From assembly GCA_965276955.1 (NCBI GenBank), contig CBDIBP010000012.1, positions 6,799 to 70,798 on the forward strand: 64,000 bases of DNA, written 5' to 3'. Under the pieces are notes generated by a model. It searched no databases. It was not told the origin of the DNA and saw only the letters and a program-made list of their open reading frames with translations. Below, piece by piece: positions 1-10,028 of this stretch. A program made the translations under genes and the position numbers. The DNA is from JABDEZ01 sp965276955 (GTDB taxonomy: Bacteria; Bacteroidota; Bacteroidia; Chitinophagales; Chitinophagaceae). Position 1 is the first letter of the stretch, and the number at the start of each line of letters is the position of its first letter.

Positions 1-87
1 ATACGCAAGAATTACAAGCCGGAGTATAATGCAATTTATCAGCACTTACTAAAGGAAGTTAATATCGCTAAACGTAGCTTATCTTAA
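1..87 (+). CDS. 3' end of an unidentified gene
   Basis: An open frame enters from the left edge and ends at a TAA at 85-87. The 28 visible residues are basic and end in KRSLS. They are too few to name a family. A bidirectional hairpin follows, so this gene and the fusA gene converge on it. The reading could be the tail of a kinase-like protein, but nothing in the sequence decides this. Confidence 0.45.
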   Translation: MRKNYKPEYNAIYQHLLKEVNIAKRSLS

Positions 88-124
88 GTTGTGCTTTAGG
101 TGTGTTGACAATATGAACAACAAA

Positions 125-149
125 AAACGCCCCGTTACCGGAGGCGTTT
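125..149. terminator. Bidirectional hairpin between converging genes
   Basis: Arms AAACGCC (125-131) and GGCGTTT (143-149) pair around an 11-base loop. A-rich sequence precedes it and T-rich sequence follows. It lies between the stop of the left-edge gene and the stop of fusA, so it can end transcripts from both sides. Confidence 0.7.
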
Positions 150-170
150 CGTTATTTAAGGGAGTTCTTA

Positions 171-2331
171 TTATGCGTTTACTTTACCCTTAGTTTTGCT
201 TACTACTTCTTCCTCAATGTTACGTGGGGTAGGAGCGTAGTGGCTAAATTCCATGGTAGATGTCGCACGGCCTGAAGACAGTGAACGCAGCTGTGTAACG
301 TAACCGAACATTTCGCTCAACGGTACTTTTGCTTTTATCACTTGCAGGTTATGCTTGCTGTCCATACCTTCCAGCATAGCACGGCGGCGGTTAAGATCGC
401 CCGTTACATCGCCCATGTACTGGTCGGGGGTGGTAACTTCTACCTTCATGATAGGCTCCAGCAATACGTTGGTTTTGCTTTCCTTCCAGCTTCGCGGAAG
501 CCAGACTTAGCGCAAAGTTCAAAAGACATAGAGTCACTATCCACCTGGTGGAAAGAACCGTCAAATATGCGTACCCTCATGCTTTCAACAGGGAAGCCTG
601 CCAGCGGGCCTGTGGTCATAGATGTTTCAAAACCTTTCTGTATAGCAGGTATGAACTCACGCGGGTATAGAACCACCAAATATTTCGTTGATGAACTGGA
701 AAGTAGCCTTTGCCTTCTTTCAGGAACTCTTCGTCAGCAGGGCCTATCTCAAACTGGATATCGGCAAACTTACCACGGCCACCTGTTTGTTTCTTGTATA
801 TTTCGCGGTGCTCTATTTTCAGTGGTAAATGCTTCCTTGTAAGCAACCATTGGCGCACCCTGGTTGATCTCTACCTTGAACTCGCGACGCATACGGTCAA
901 CGATGATCTCGAGGTGAAGCTCACCCATACCACGCAATATGGTCTGGCCGGTATCTTCGTCTGTCTTCACACGCAGGGTAGGATCTTCTTCAACAAGCTT
1001 GGCTATCGCCATACCCATCTTATCAGCATCAGCCTGTGTGCGTAGGCTCTACAGCTATAGATATTACGGGTTCCGGTATGAACATGTTCTCCAGTACTAT
1101 CGGGTGCTTTTCATCGCACAAAGTATCACCGGTCTTTATTTCTTTAAACCCTACAGCAGCGCCTATATCGCCTGCTTCAATGAAGTCGATAGGGTTCTGC
1201 TTGTTGGCGTGCATCTGCATGATACGGCTGATACGCTCGTTCTTGCCACTGAACGTACGTTCAGTACATAGCTACCTGCATCCAGGTGGCCGGAATAGCA
1301 CCGGAAGAACGCCAGGCGGCCAACGAAAGGATCGGTCATGATCTTGAATGCAAGGGCCGCAAATGGTTCCTTAGCATCTAGGGTGACGTACTATTTCTTC
1401 ACCGGTATCAGGATTGATACCTTTGATAGACTCAACGTCCAGCGGGCTAGGCAGGTAACGGATAACGGCATCCAGCGCCACCTGTACACCCTTTATTCTT
1501 GTAGGCAGAACCGCAAAGCATTGGTATGATGCTCAGGTCGATAGTAGCTTTACGTACGGCTTCGTGTATCTCATCGACAGAGATGCTGTTCAGGATCAGT
1601 CGAAGAATTTCTCCATCAGATGTGTCGTCATATTCGGCAACAGCTTCTACAAGCTGCGCACGCCAGTAGTCCACGTCTTCCTTCATGTCATCCGGAATAG
1701 GAATCTTCGCTGTACGTAGCGCCCTGTGTAGCATCGTCCCATATGATGGCCTGCATGGTGATCAGATCCACGACACCACTGAAATGGTCTTCAGCGCCTA
1801 TTGGTAACTGCAATGGTACAGATTTAGCACCCAGCATTTCACGCACCTGCGTCACCACCATCAGGAAGTCGGCGCCTATACGGTCCATTTTGTTTACAAA
1901 ACCGATACGCGGAACGCTTGTAACGGTTAGCCTGGCGCCAAACGGTCTCAGACTGTGGTTCTACACCATCAACGGCGCAGAGAACAAAGCCACAAGGCCA
2001 TCCAGTACGCGCATAGAGCGCTCTACCTCGATGGTAAAATCCACGTGGCCCGGGAGTATCAATGATGTTGAATTTGTATTTCTTTGATTCAGGGAAGGAG
2101 CTTGCCCTGTACGGTAGGGAAGTTCCAGAAGCAGGTAGTAGCAGCTGATGTGATGGTGATACCACGCTCCTGCTCCTGTGCCATCCAGTCCATGGTAGCC
2201 GCACCTTCGTGCACCTCACCTATTTTGTGGTTCACACCTGTGTAGTAAAGGATACGTTCTGTAGTAGTGGTCTTACCGGCATCAATGTGCGCTGCAATAC
2301 CAAAGTTGCGCTGTAAGCGTAAGTCTGCCAT
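171..2331 (-). pseudogene. fusA: Elongation factor G, reading frame broken by many small indels
   Basis: EF-G is the GTPase that moves tRNA and mRNA through the ribosome after peptide transfer. The start is clear (MADLRLQRNFGIAAHIDAGK), with the P-loop around residues 14-25. Later segments such as NIIDTPG, AVDGVEPQSETVWRQANRY, FVNKMDRIGADF, SAYKNKG, EDTGQTILRGMGELHLEI and LLEPIMKVEV appear in order but hop between frames. The 2,161-base span matches a full-length gene of about 700 codons. At least a dozen breaks are visible, mostly +1 insertions, for example GGGCC for GGCC near 2049, a doubled CT near 1980, and an extra G near 1496. Coding between the breaks is conserved, which argues for local sequence error over long-term decay. 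The gene stands alone, without rpsG, rpsL or rpsJ next to it. Confidence 0.85.
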
Positions 2332-2725
2332 TGTTATTGTTGTTAATTGTAGTTTATGACTTTGAAATTGGGTGCAAAGGTAATTATTTTTTATGATAGA
2401 AACGTTAATAAATAATAGGCATCAAAGTTATGGTACACTTATATAATGTAGTATGAACAGGAATATTTAATTATACTTATTGCATTTGCAGTAATACCAT
2501 ATCTTATATACTTTCTCCTGATTAATTCATCAAATACCACTTTACTATATCATGATTATATTGTTAAGGTTGGATCACTGTTTTCTACATTGCTTTTTTT
2601 TTAATTTATTGTTGTTAATTGCTATGGTTATGTTAACTAAACATTATCAATGCATTAATTCGCATAGTAAATAGCTACAATTAAGATTTTCAAGCAATTT
2701 TTGCACAAAAATTACATACCCGTGT
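2332..2725. other. AT-rich intergenic region between divergent genes
   Basis: This 394-base stretch separates fusA from the SdiA-regulated-type gene. It holds the fusA promoter near its left end. The rest is very AT-rich with no open frame of note. It must also carry the promoter for the rightward gene, but no exact TAnnTTTG was found close to that start. Confidence 0.5.
2375..2382 (-). promoter_or_regulatory. -7 box of the fusA promoter
   Basis: On the minus strand this reads TACCTTTG, an exact match to the Bacteroidota -7 consensus TAnnTTTG. It lies 44 bases upstream of the fusA ATG. No clean TTG -33 element is seen at the expected distance. Confidence 0.6.
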
Positions 2726-3556
2726 ATGTTTTTTTGTAAATATATTGGTATAATGTTCAGCCGTTTACATGCTTTTATAGCTTCTTTGTTTTGTCGGGTA
2801 AAATACTACATCACCTTCCCCGTTTGTGCTATCTTTTTATTCATCCCGTTTTTATTGTTATCCTCTTTTAAGAAAGGGAAAATAGTACCGCACTGCAAGT
2901 TCAAGTTCGAGCGATTTATAAATTTGAAAGGAGTACCTGAGCCGTCCGATATCGTGTACGATAAGGATAGCAAACACTACTTTATTGTTAGTGATCATGG
3001 GGCACTGTTCGAGATAGACCTAGAAGGCAATGTAATAAGGAAGGCCGACGAAGAAGGGATGGATTTTGAAGGAGTGGAAGTAACAGACAGTTTTGTATAT
3101 GTATCGGATGAGACACCAAGGAAGATATACAAATACTTAAAGAGCGACCTGTCATTTCAGAAAATGTACGCTGTAACATGGGGCGGGGGTATCAATAAGG
3201 CTTTTGAATCTATTACTTATAACCAGACCAAAAAATGTTTTGTGCTGGTATCAGAAGCGCCAGCTGTAATCATTGATTATGATGATCATTTTAAAGAACT
3301 CGAACGCTACCCATTCAAGGTGACACGGGATGTATCTGGCGCCAGGTGGTACAATGGGTATATGTACCTGCTGGGCGATAAGGACGCGACCATATTTAAG
3401 TGTGACGCTACTACTTATGCCGTAAAAGAATACTACAAGATAAACGTGCTGAATCCGGAAGGGATAGCATTTGATGCCGCAGGTAATGCAACGATAACAT
3501 CGGACGATCTGCAACGCATGTATTTTTTTAAAAATTTGCCAACAATAAAACAATAA
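2726..3556 (+). CDS. SdiA-regulated-type beta-propeller protein, membrane-anchored
   Basis: The 276-residue protein begins with one hydrophobic segment (about residues 27-48), so the rest probably faces the periplasm. From about residue 65 it shows the repeated pattern of SdiA-regulated (YjiK-like) propellers: SDIVYDKDSKHYFIVSDHG, EGVEVTDSFVYVSDE, FESITYNQTKKCFVLVSE, and NPEGIAFDAAGNATITSDD near the end. Several family relatives resemble phytases in fold. The exact function is unknown. A second in-frame ATG at 2753 is equally possible as the start. It is followed 8 bases later by the porin gene and is probably cotranscribed with it, which suggests a role in the envelope cluster. Confidence 0.75.
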   Translation: MFFCKYIGIMFSRLHAFIASLFCRVKYYITFPVCAIFLFIPFLLLSSFKKGKIVPHCKFKFERFINLKGVPEPSDIVYDKDSKHYFIVSDHGALFEIDLEGNVIRKADEEGMDFEGVEVTDSFVYVSDETPRKIYKYLKSDLSFQKMYAVTWGGGINKAFESITYNQTKKCFVLVSEAPAVIIDYDDHFKELERYPFKVTRDVSGARWYNGYMYLLGDKDATIFKCDATTYAVKEYYKINVLNPEGIAFDAAGNATITSDDLQRMYFFKNLPTIKQ

Positions 3557-3564
3557 ATATAAAA

Positions 3565-4782
3565 ATGAAAAAACTATTACTACTTACACTTTTAGCCGGG
3601 ACCATATCGAATGTGTCTTATGGCCAATTTTCTGAGTTCCAGGACAATCCATCGTCGTTCACAATTAATTCCGGCAATAATACATTGCAGTTTGGTGGCA
3701 GGATATCGTTCTACTACGAGAACCGTTTTCTAAAACCAGGCCAGACCAACCTGAAGCACAATGGTTTTGACGTAAAAGATGCAGACCTTGATCTGTTGGG
3801 AAAAACCAGCAATAACTTCAGTTATGAGTTTCATTACAGCCTGGTAGATATCATTACTGCCGCTGCAACACAAAATACGAACAACCCTGCAAATCCCGGC
3901 TTTAAAGCGGCTTATCTGCAATACGAAGGCTTTAAGATAAAAATTAAGATAGGGTATGATAAATTACCTTTTTCTCAAAGCAACATCATGCATGAGCATG
4001 AAACTCCATTTTGGGGGCATCCTAACCTTACCGGTGGCGACCTATTCTCTCGCCGGGATATAGGGTTAACATTAACTACACACCTGCTCCATAAAAAGAT
4101 AAATTTGTATGCAGGTGCGTATAGTGGTATGGGCGAAAATTTCTTTCAATATGGTACTGATCAGAGCGGTACATTCGAATATGTTGGTCGCGCAGAGTTT
4201 GCTTACCCAAGCAAGATGAGCTATAACGAGATAGACGAAGAGAATTCCCCGATCGTACATTTCAGGATCGGTGCTAACATCCGTTACGAAGATAAAACGC
4301 AGCCAGGTGCCGCAAGTGTGGCTACTTTGTATCCAGATGCTATTGGCGCTTATGGTACTCGTATAATATCCGGTAAACGCACTGTTTACGGTGGTGATGC
4401 TATCATTAAATACCGTGGCATATCTGCAACATTTGAATCAGACATATTGAATATGAAACCTAATAGCCAGAGTGATGGCTTGTATGGTGGTACATCAAGT
4501 ACGCTGAATAAGGGTAAGGTAAATGCAGGAGGTTTTACATCTGACTTGAACTACGATAATGAAAAGATACATTCTGTATTTTCTGTAGGTTATGAAAATA
4601 CTAATGCTAACGATCTTATAGCGGGCCACCAGGAGTGGGTAACATTGGCTTATGCATACAAGTTGAGCGGGTTTAACTCTTGCGCTAAAATCGAGTATTA
4701 TATTCCTGCTACAGAAGATGTCAACTCTAACCCATTAAAATACACTGGTCAGCTTCGTGTAGGTTATCAGATAGTATTCTAA
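3565..4782 (+). CDS. OprO/OprP-like outer membrane porin
   Basis: A typical signal peptide (about residues 1-20, ending SYGQ) is followed by alternating short strands of a beta-barrel. The opening LQFGGRISFYYENRF, the segment KIGYDKLPFSQSNIMHEHET and the final aromatic residue (QIVF) fit the phosphate-selective porin O/P family (PF07396). At 405 residues it has the usual length. In Bacteroidota such porins are not always phosphate-specific, so the substrate is inferred only. It sits directly behind the propeller gene and ahead of a lipoprotein, forming the first part of an envelope cluster. Confidence 0.75.
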   Translation: MKKLLLLTLLAGTISNVSYGQFSEFQDNPSSFTINSGNNTLQFGGRISFYYENRFLKPGQTNLKHNGFDVKDADLDLLGKTSNNFSYEFHYSLVDIITAAATQNTNNPANPGFKAAYLQYEGFKIKIKIGYDKLPFSQSNIMHEHETPFWGHPNLTGGDLFSRRDIGLTLTTHLLHKKINLYAGAYSGMGENFFQYGTDQSGTFEYVGRAEFAYPSKMSYNEIDEENSPIVHFRIGANIRYEDKTQPGAASVATLYPDAIGAYGTRIISGKRTVYGGDAIIKYRGISATFESDILNMKPNSQSDGLYGGTSSTLNKGKVNAGGFTSDLNYDNEKIHSVFSVGYENTNANDLIAGHQEWVTLAYAYKLSGFNSCAKIEYYIPATEDVNSNPLKYTGQLRVGYQIVF

Positions 4783-4835
4783 ACCATCAACTTAAAACGA
4801 AACAGATCTCTAAAAAAATATTGAGCAAAACTATT

Positions 4836-5450
4836 ATGAAAAAGAATTTACTATACATAGCTATTATCCTTATCACTGCAGCTTCTTGCGTGAAGGACAG
4901 GACCGCACCTGCTACCGGCCCAACCCAATTGCCAACCGGGGATACATTGATGTATTTCTGGAGTTTCAATAAAGCAGATTCTACAAAACGTAATGCAGAT
5001 TTCTCTCGATCTGGTGCTATTGCTACGTTCACTTATAATTCAGCCTACATCGATTATACAGGTGGGTCCAACCTTAACTTGATTGGTATCACAGATTCTG
5101 GGCAGTGCCTCCGCGTGCGCAACCCCGCTACCAACGTGATATTTTATATGCCTACCACGGGCTTCGATAGCGTAGTTATGAAGTTCGCTGAAGAAGCATC
5201 TTCAAGTGGGCCATCAATAAATGCTATATCTTATACTACAGACGGCACCACGTTCAAGTCGACTGCACTTAACAATACACCGTATAATGTAACGACTTCA
5301 TTTGTGTTACAGACATTCAATTTTACATCAGATCCCAGTGTGAACAACAATCCCAAGTTTGCGGTAATGATAACTTTTGTAAATAACAATGCAGGTACTA
5401 GTGGCAACGATCGTATTGACAATGTATCGCTATCGGGTGTGAAACACTAA
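4836..5450 (+). CDS. Surface or periplasmic lipoprotein of unknown function
   Basis: The preferred start at 4836 gives MKKNLLYIAIILITAASC, a classic lipoprotein signal with Cys18. An upstream ATG at 4821 would add five residues with no benefit. The mature 187 residues are rich in Thr, Ser, Asn and Phe and look like a beta-sandwich. They end with DRIDNVSLSG, a pattern seen in jelly-roll carbohydrate-binding-like modules of Bacteroidota secreted proteins. No enzyme motif is visible. It follows the porin by 53 bases and is ended by a strong terminator, so it may close a three-gene operon starting at the propeller gene. Confidence 0.7.
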   Translation: MKKNLLYIAIILITAASCVKDRTAPATGPTQLPTGDTLMYFWSFNKADSTKRNADFSRSGAIATFTYNSAYIDYTGGSNLNLIGITDSGQCLRVRNPATNVIFYMPTTGFDSVVMKFAEEASSSGPSINAISYTTDGTTFKSTALNNTPYNVTTSFVLQTFNFTSDPSVNNNPKFAVMITFVNNNAGTSGNDRIDNVSLSGVKH

Positions 5451-5471
5451 AATAGACATACAAAGACACCG

Positions 5472-5503
5472 AAAGGGAGGGATGAATTTTCATTCCTCCC
5501 TTT
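5472..5503 (+). terminator. Rho-independent terminator after the lipoprotein gene
   Basis: AAAGGGAGGGATGAA (5472-5486) pairs with TTCATTCCTCCCTTT (5489-5503) with one G-U pair. It is followed directly by a T tract. It ends the 2.7-5.4 kb transcript before the TonB receptor gene. Confidence 0.85.
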
Positions 5504-5655
5504 TTTTATTACATTTTACCAAAATGACCCTGCCAATGGGGGTAATTCTGAATTTAGGTTGTAGGCTATGTTACCTCATGGTTAATGTATTGTTTTGAAA
5601 TGATCATCAAATTGTTACCAAATCAATTCTTCTTTTATCGCAATATGCTGCCTGA

Positions 5656-5663
5656 TACTTTTG
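5656..5663 (+). promoter_or_regulatory. -7 box of the TonB receptor gene
   Basis: TACTTTTG matches TAnnTTTG exactly. The ATG at 5679 begins only 16 bases after the box, so the expected transcript start leaves a leader of about ten bases or less. No TTG is present at the usual -33 position, only a T-rich stretch. Confidence 0.55.
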
Positions 5664-5678
5664 TAAAAAATTTTAAAA

Positions 5679-8507
5679 ATGTACTCAGTAAGGAAGGGGA
5701 TCTTGTTATTTATTCTATTCATTTTTTCCCTTAAAAGTTTTGCAGGTACTATTAAAGGAATAGTAAAAGATAAGGATGGTGGCGATCCGCTGATAGGGGC
5801 TATTGTAATACTGGAAGGGACAAGTTTCACAGCTATCACAGGGCTTGATGGGACCTATATGTTTAAAGGTCTTCCTGCCGGGAGTTATAACCTGAAAGTG
5901 AAATATGCATCTTATGAAGACTACACTAAAAAGATATCCATTGCACAGGACGAAACATTGACGCTGAATATTGGCCAGGTATCAAAAACATCAGCACTTA
6001 CAGAAGTGACGATAAAAGGTAAGTATAGAGCAGGTACTGCTGAAGAAGCAAGAAGTCTGGAAAAGAATAGCGATAACGTGATGAATGTGATGTCTGCCAG
6101 GGAAATAGAACTACTTCCTGATATCACTGTAGCGAACGTACTACAGCGTGTATCTGGTGTGCAGGTAGAGCGCGATGCTAACGGTGAGGCCCGGTACATA
6201 TCTATTCGTGGTATGGACAAACGCTATAACTACACAACAGTGGATGGAGTGAAGATAGCCAGCCCCGATGATAAGGCCCGTTTTGTTCCGCTTGATATAT
6301 TCCCCGCAGAGATCCTGGAAAGGACAGAAGTAATTAAAACACTGACCCCCGATATGGAAGGCGATGCTATAGGTGGAGTTACCAACTTGGTAATGAAAAA
6401 TGCCCCTGATCACCTAATGGTATACGCATCGGCAGCAACAGGGTATAATGAGAATCTGCTTAATGAGCATTATAATAGTTTTGATAAAGGTGCCATACTT
6501 GGCAAGGATCCTTACCAGGTAAATGGCCCTGCCTACATGGCGAAGTCAACCGATTTTCCACTCAACAGTTCAGTTATCAAGTCGATACAGGCGCCGGTGA
6601 ATGACTTGTATAGTGCCACGTTGGGCAACCGCTTCTTTAAAAACAAAAAATTAGGTGTGTTGGTTTCTGGCAGCTATCAGAATACATTCAAGGAAACAAA
6701 CAACTTGTTTTTTAAGCCGGCATCACAACCTGCCCTTAATAATACGCCATTGTTCGATGACCTGGATCTGAGGAAATATTCTACGCAGGAAACCCGTATA
6801 GGATTGCACGCAAATATTGATTATCGTTTTAATGACAAGAACATCATTACGTTGGGTGCTCTCTTTGTACACCTGAACCAGTATGAAGAAAGGAATATCG
6901 TAGATTCTGTTATTACTTCGGTGAACAGGCCCGGCCCAGGATTAGGTACCGTTGACTATAAGGACAGGACCGCTCAACGGACGGACAATATCCAAAATTT
7001 CCAGCTAAAAGGTAAGCATATGTTAACCAGCCGGCTTAAAGTGGACTGGACAGGTGCCTATTCCAAAGCTACCCGGAACGTACCTGATATGACCGAATTT
7101 ACTACAGAGAACAATTTCTACCTGGATTCCTCAAAGAAGATCCAACAAAAGGGTCAGATATTAAAGTCAATATCAAAAAGCTGGGAAAAAACTACAGATG
7201 AAGATCTACAGGCATTCCTGAATGTTACGTATACACCGTCCATTTTTGGGAAAGATATAGAATTTAAAGTTGGAGGAATGTATAGAACAAAGAACAGGGA
7301 TAACTATTACAATAAGTATGACCTGTCGCCCTACGGCCCGGTGAGCGGGGTGCCATATACATCTGTACAGGCGCTGACAGCTGCTAATTATAGCGTGTCT
7401 TCATCACCTACTGGAGTAGTTAATGGATATGGATTGGACTATAAGGTAAAGGAGAATATATCAGCATATTATGCTGAAGGGAGAATAAACTTCTTTAAGA
7501 ATAGATTAGAGGTGCTGGGTGGTGTGCGAATAGAGAACACATATGTTTACGACACTGCCAATCTTGACCCCAAACTTGTTGTTGGCGTTACTTCTACAGA
7601 TCAATATACCGACGTACTGCCAAGCGTAAGCTTGAAATACAAACTCAGCAGCAAAGAAAATTTAAGGCTTTCTTATTTTAGTTCTATCTCGAGGCCGTCT
7701 TTTTTTGAGGTAGTGCCTTACTCTTTCGCGGGAGAAGATTTTAATGAAGTTGGAAATCCTTACCTGTTGCACAGCACAGCTAACAACCTGGATGCGAGAT
7801 ATGAATGGTTCCCTAAAGGGATAGACCAAGTATTGATAGGGGCATTTTATAAAAACATAACTGACCCTATAGAATATTCACTGGTACGGTATACCACATC
7901 TGCACAGTCTTTACAGCCAGTAAATTTGCCTAACCCAGCTACTAACTATGGAGCTGAAATTGTGATCACCAAATATTTTCATTATTTCGGTGTAACTGCA
8001 AACTATACTTACACTCATTCATCTGTTACAGTCAACTCCATATATGTTGGTGATAGTGTTGTTGCAGGTAAAACCGTTCAAAACTATTATCACGGAACTA
8101 CAACGCGACCATTGCAGGGGCAGGCTGCCCATGTAGGCAACATTGCGCTTATTTATAAAAATCCAAAATTGGGTCTTGACCTGCAACTGGGTGAGCAGTA
8201 TACCGGCAGGCACATCAGCCTTGCATATAATTATACCGGTCTCGACTACTGGCAGAGAGGTCTTTTAGTAAGCAGTTTTTCTGGTGAAAAACGAATAGTG
8301 AAACACCTTACGGTATATGTAAAGATCAACAACCTGCTCAATACCAAATCAATAATAGAGCAGAACGTATCCAACAGTAGCTTCAATAATATCAACGTCC
8401 CTATTAATTATCTACCCTACCAGAATCAGAAGGATGGAAAAACGCTGGTAGAAAGCAGCACTTACGGTCGTAACTACCTGATAGGTATCCGTTACAAATT
8501 CGATTAG
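5679..8507 (+). CDS. TonB-dependent outer membrane receptor with N-terminal carboxypeptidase-like domain
   Basis: This 942-residue protein has a signal peptide (1-22), then a carboxypeptidase-D-type regulatory domain (about 23-100; GTIKGIVKDKDGGDPLIGA). A plug domain follows (about 130-250; VANVLQRVSGVQVER, ISIRGMDKRYNYTTVDG, IEVIKTLTPDMEGDAIGG with one substitution). The remainder is a long beta-barrel ending in YLIGIRYKFD. Such receptors import bound ligands using energy from TonB-ExbB-ExbD. The length and architecture are normal. It is not paired with a SusD homologue, so a simple polysaccharide-utilisation role is not supported. The next genes encode a lipoprotein and a secreted nuclease/phosphatase-type enzyme. 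Confidence 0.9.
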   Translation: MYSVRKGILLFILFIFSLKSFAGTIKGIVKDKDGGDPLIGAIVILEGTSFTAITGLDGTYMFKGLPAGSYNLKVKYASYEDYTKKISIAQDETLTLNIGQVSKTSALTEVTIKGKYRAGTAEEARSLEKNSDNVMNVMSAREIELLPDITVANVLQRVSGVQVERDANGEARYISIRGMDKRYNYTTVDGVKIASPDDKARFVPLDIFPAEILERTEVIKTLTPDMEGDAIGGVTNLVMKNAPDHLMVYASAATGYNENLLNEHYNSFDKGAILGKDPYQVNGPAYMAKSTDFPLNSSVIKSIQAPVNDLYSATLGNRFFKNKKLGVLVSGSYQNTFKETNNLFFKPASQPALNNTPLFDDLDLRKYSTQETRIGLHANIDYRFNDKNIITLGALFVHLNQYEERNIVDSVITSVNRPGPGLGTVDYKDRTAQRTDNIQNFQLKGKHMLTSRLKVDWTGAYSKATRNVPDMTEFTTENNFYLDSSKKIQQKGQILKSISKSWEKTTDEDLQAFLNVTYTPSIFGKDIEFKVGGMYRTKNRDNYYNKYDLSPYGPVSGVPYTSVQALTAANYSVSSSPTGVVNGYGLDYKVKENISAYYAEGRINFFKNRLEVLGGVRIENTYVYDTANLDPKLVVGVTSTDQYTDVLPSVSLKYKLSSKENLRLSYFSSISRPSFFEVVPYSFAGEDFNEVGNPYLLHSTANNLDARYEWFPKGIDQVLIGAFYKNITDPIEYSLVRYTTSAQSLQPVNLPNPATNYGAEIVITKYFHYFGVTANYTYTHSSVTVNSIYVGDSVVAGKTVQNYYHGTTTRPLQGQAAHVGNIALIYKNPKLGLDLQLGEQYTGRHISLAYNYTGLDYWQRGLLVSSFSGEKRIVKHLTVYVKINNLLNTKSIIEQNVSNSSFNNINVPINYLPYQNQKDGKTLVESSTYGRNYLIGIRYKFD

Positions 8508-8559
8508 AACAGTATTTAAAATTTACAACCAACAAAACAAAAACAAAAACAAAAAACAA

Positions 8560-9951
8560 ATGAGAACGATCAAATTTTACGCTTTGGCCTTAGTGGCAGG
8601 TATTGCGATCCTTGCGTCATGCAAAAAGAACAATAACACGAATTCTGTTTCCCAGCTCCAGAAAACAATTGGAAAGGTGATCACATCCGATTCCCTTTGT
8701 GGTACTATCCTTGGTACGCTGCAAACCGGCAAAACTTACTTGCTGACATGCCCTGTTACCATCAATCATGGCGATACCGTTCTGTTGCAAAGTGGTGTTA
8801 CTATTAATGTTGTGAACCCGGCTGCCTACATCCTGGTGCGTGGTGCGTTCATTTCTTTAGGTACTAAAGCTGCTCCAAACTGGATCACTGTTTCCGGCAT
8901 CACAAAACAAGATGCAGCTTCTACAGCTAATGCACCTACTACTGACCCAGCTTACACAAGCTCAAAACTTTGGTTAGGTATCCAGTGCGATACAAATGCT
9001 AACCTGGTGGTAATGAAGTGGACACATCTTGAATTTGCGGGTGGTACTTTTGGTACTACTCCTCCTTTGACCTCGCTAGGAGCAGGTAATGCAGCATGGG
9101 CTTTGTTTACTGCCAACCCTAATATGATATTAGTTTTTGAAGATTCATGGATGTACGGTGGTGTAGACGATGGTATGCGCCCTAACTGTAAGTTCATCAT
9201 CCAACGCAGCACCTTTGAAAAAGAAGGTTACATAGGTGGCGATTGTATCAATCCTAAACATGGTGGTGTAGGTATCGCATCTCACAATATGTTCATCGGT
9301 TGTGCTACCAACGGTACTAAAGTATCCGATAAAGGTTCTGTAACTGCAGCAACTGCACAGGCTGATTACTATAACAATACGTATGTGAACGGTGGATACC
9401 GCCAGCAACAAACAGGTCGTGGTGGTGATATCAACTATGAGCAAGGTGCTTTCGGACAGTCTTACAATAATCTGATAGTAGATTGTAAATTTGGTTTCCG
9501 CATTGTTGGTAATCCAGCAGCCGATACAGTCAACCTGCATTATGGATATAACTACTCGTATGGCGATGCAGATTCTATTGTTAACCAGTTCTATCCGGTA
9601 GGTTATATATCTAAACCGGTATCTACAAATATACCTGCTCCATCTACATTCCTTCCTGCAGGTTACGTTTTGGGTCAAACTTATACTGCACACGCGCTTG
9701 TAGGTGCGAACGATCCAATGTTCGTAAACTATAAGTTAGGCTCTTCTGCTAATGTTAATATTAATTACTTGTCAGGTTTCGATTTTCATCTGCAAGCTTC
9801 TTCTCCTGCAATTGGGAAGGGATATACATCATGGACACCGAACGTGCCAAGCGGTATAGTTGTTGACCCTACATTTGGACCAACTACTATCACAGGTCCA
9901 GGTAAAGACATAGGTGCTTACCAGGCTGATGGCTCAGGTAACCAACACTAG
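8560..9951 (+). CDS. Lipoprotein with parallel beta-helix-like body
   Basis: The N-terminus MRTIKFYALALVAGIAILAS leads into Cys21, followed by KKNNN, a lipoprotein signal typical of surface-exposed Bacteroidota lipoproteins. The mature 440 residues contain short repeating strands rich in Gly, Asn and Thr (for example GVTINVVNPAAYILVRGAF), suggesting a right-handed beta-helix. The C-terminus is DIGAYQADGSGNQH. No catalytic motif is recognised. The 52-base gap after the TonB receptor and the terminator directly behind suggest that receptor and lipoprotein share a transcript. It may therefore be the surface partner of the receptor (inference). Confidence 0.7.
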   Translation: MRTIKFYALALVAGIAILASCKKNNNTNSVSQLQKTIGKVITSDSLCGTILGTLQTGKTYLLTCPVTINHGDTVLLQSGVTINVVNPAAYILVRGAFISLGTKAAPNWITVSGITKQDAASTANAPTTDPAYTSSKLWLGIQCDTNANLVVMKWTHLEFAGGTFGTTPPLTSLGAGNAAWALFTANPNMILVFEDSWMYGGVDDGMRPNCKFIIQRSTFEKEGYIGGDCINPKHGGVGIASHNMFIGCATNGTKVSDKGSVTAATAQADYYNNTYVNGGYRQQQTGRGGDINYEQGAFGQSYNNLIVDCKFGFRIVGNPAADTVNLHYGYNYSYGDADSIVNQFYPVGYISKPVSTNIPAPSTFLPAGYVLGQTYTAHALVGANDPMFVNYKLGSSANVNINYLSGFDFHLQASSPAIGKGYTSWTPNVPSGIVVDPTFGPTTITGPGKDIGAYQADGSGNQH

Positions 9952-9975
9952 AGTTACTTTATTGTAAAAAATATG

Positions 9976-10006
9976 ATTCCGCTACCCTTTGAATGGGTAG
10001 CGGAAT
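9976..10006 (+). terminator. Rho-independent terminator after the lipoprotein gene
   Basis: ATTCCGCTACCC (9976-9987) pairs perfectly with GGGTAGCGGAAT (9995-10006) around a 7-base loop, followed by a T run. Confidence 0.9.
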
Positions 10007-10028
10007 TTTTTAAACAAAACTATTCCGT

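Noticed and set aside
342..2087. Open frames on the plus strand across the fusA span, the longest 166 residues
   Set aside because: They run antisense to conserved EF-G segments, have no family signature, and are explained by the broken minus-strand gene.
9145..9693. 182-residue minus-strand frame
   Set aside because: It is antisense to the beta-helix lipoprotein and rich in Thr, Ile and Cys without any motif.
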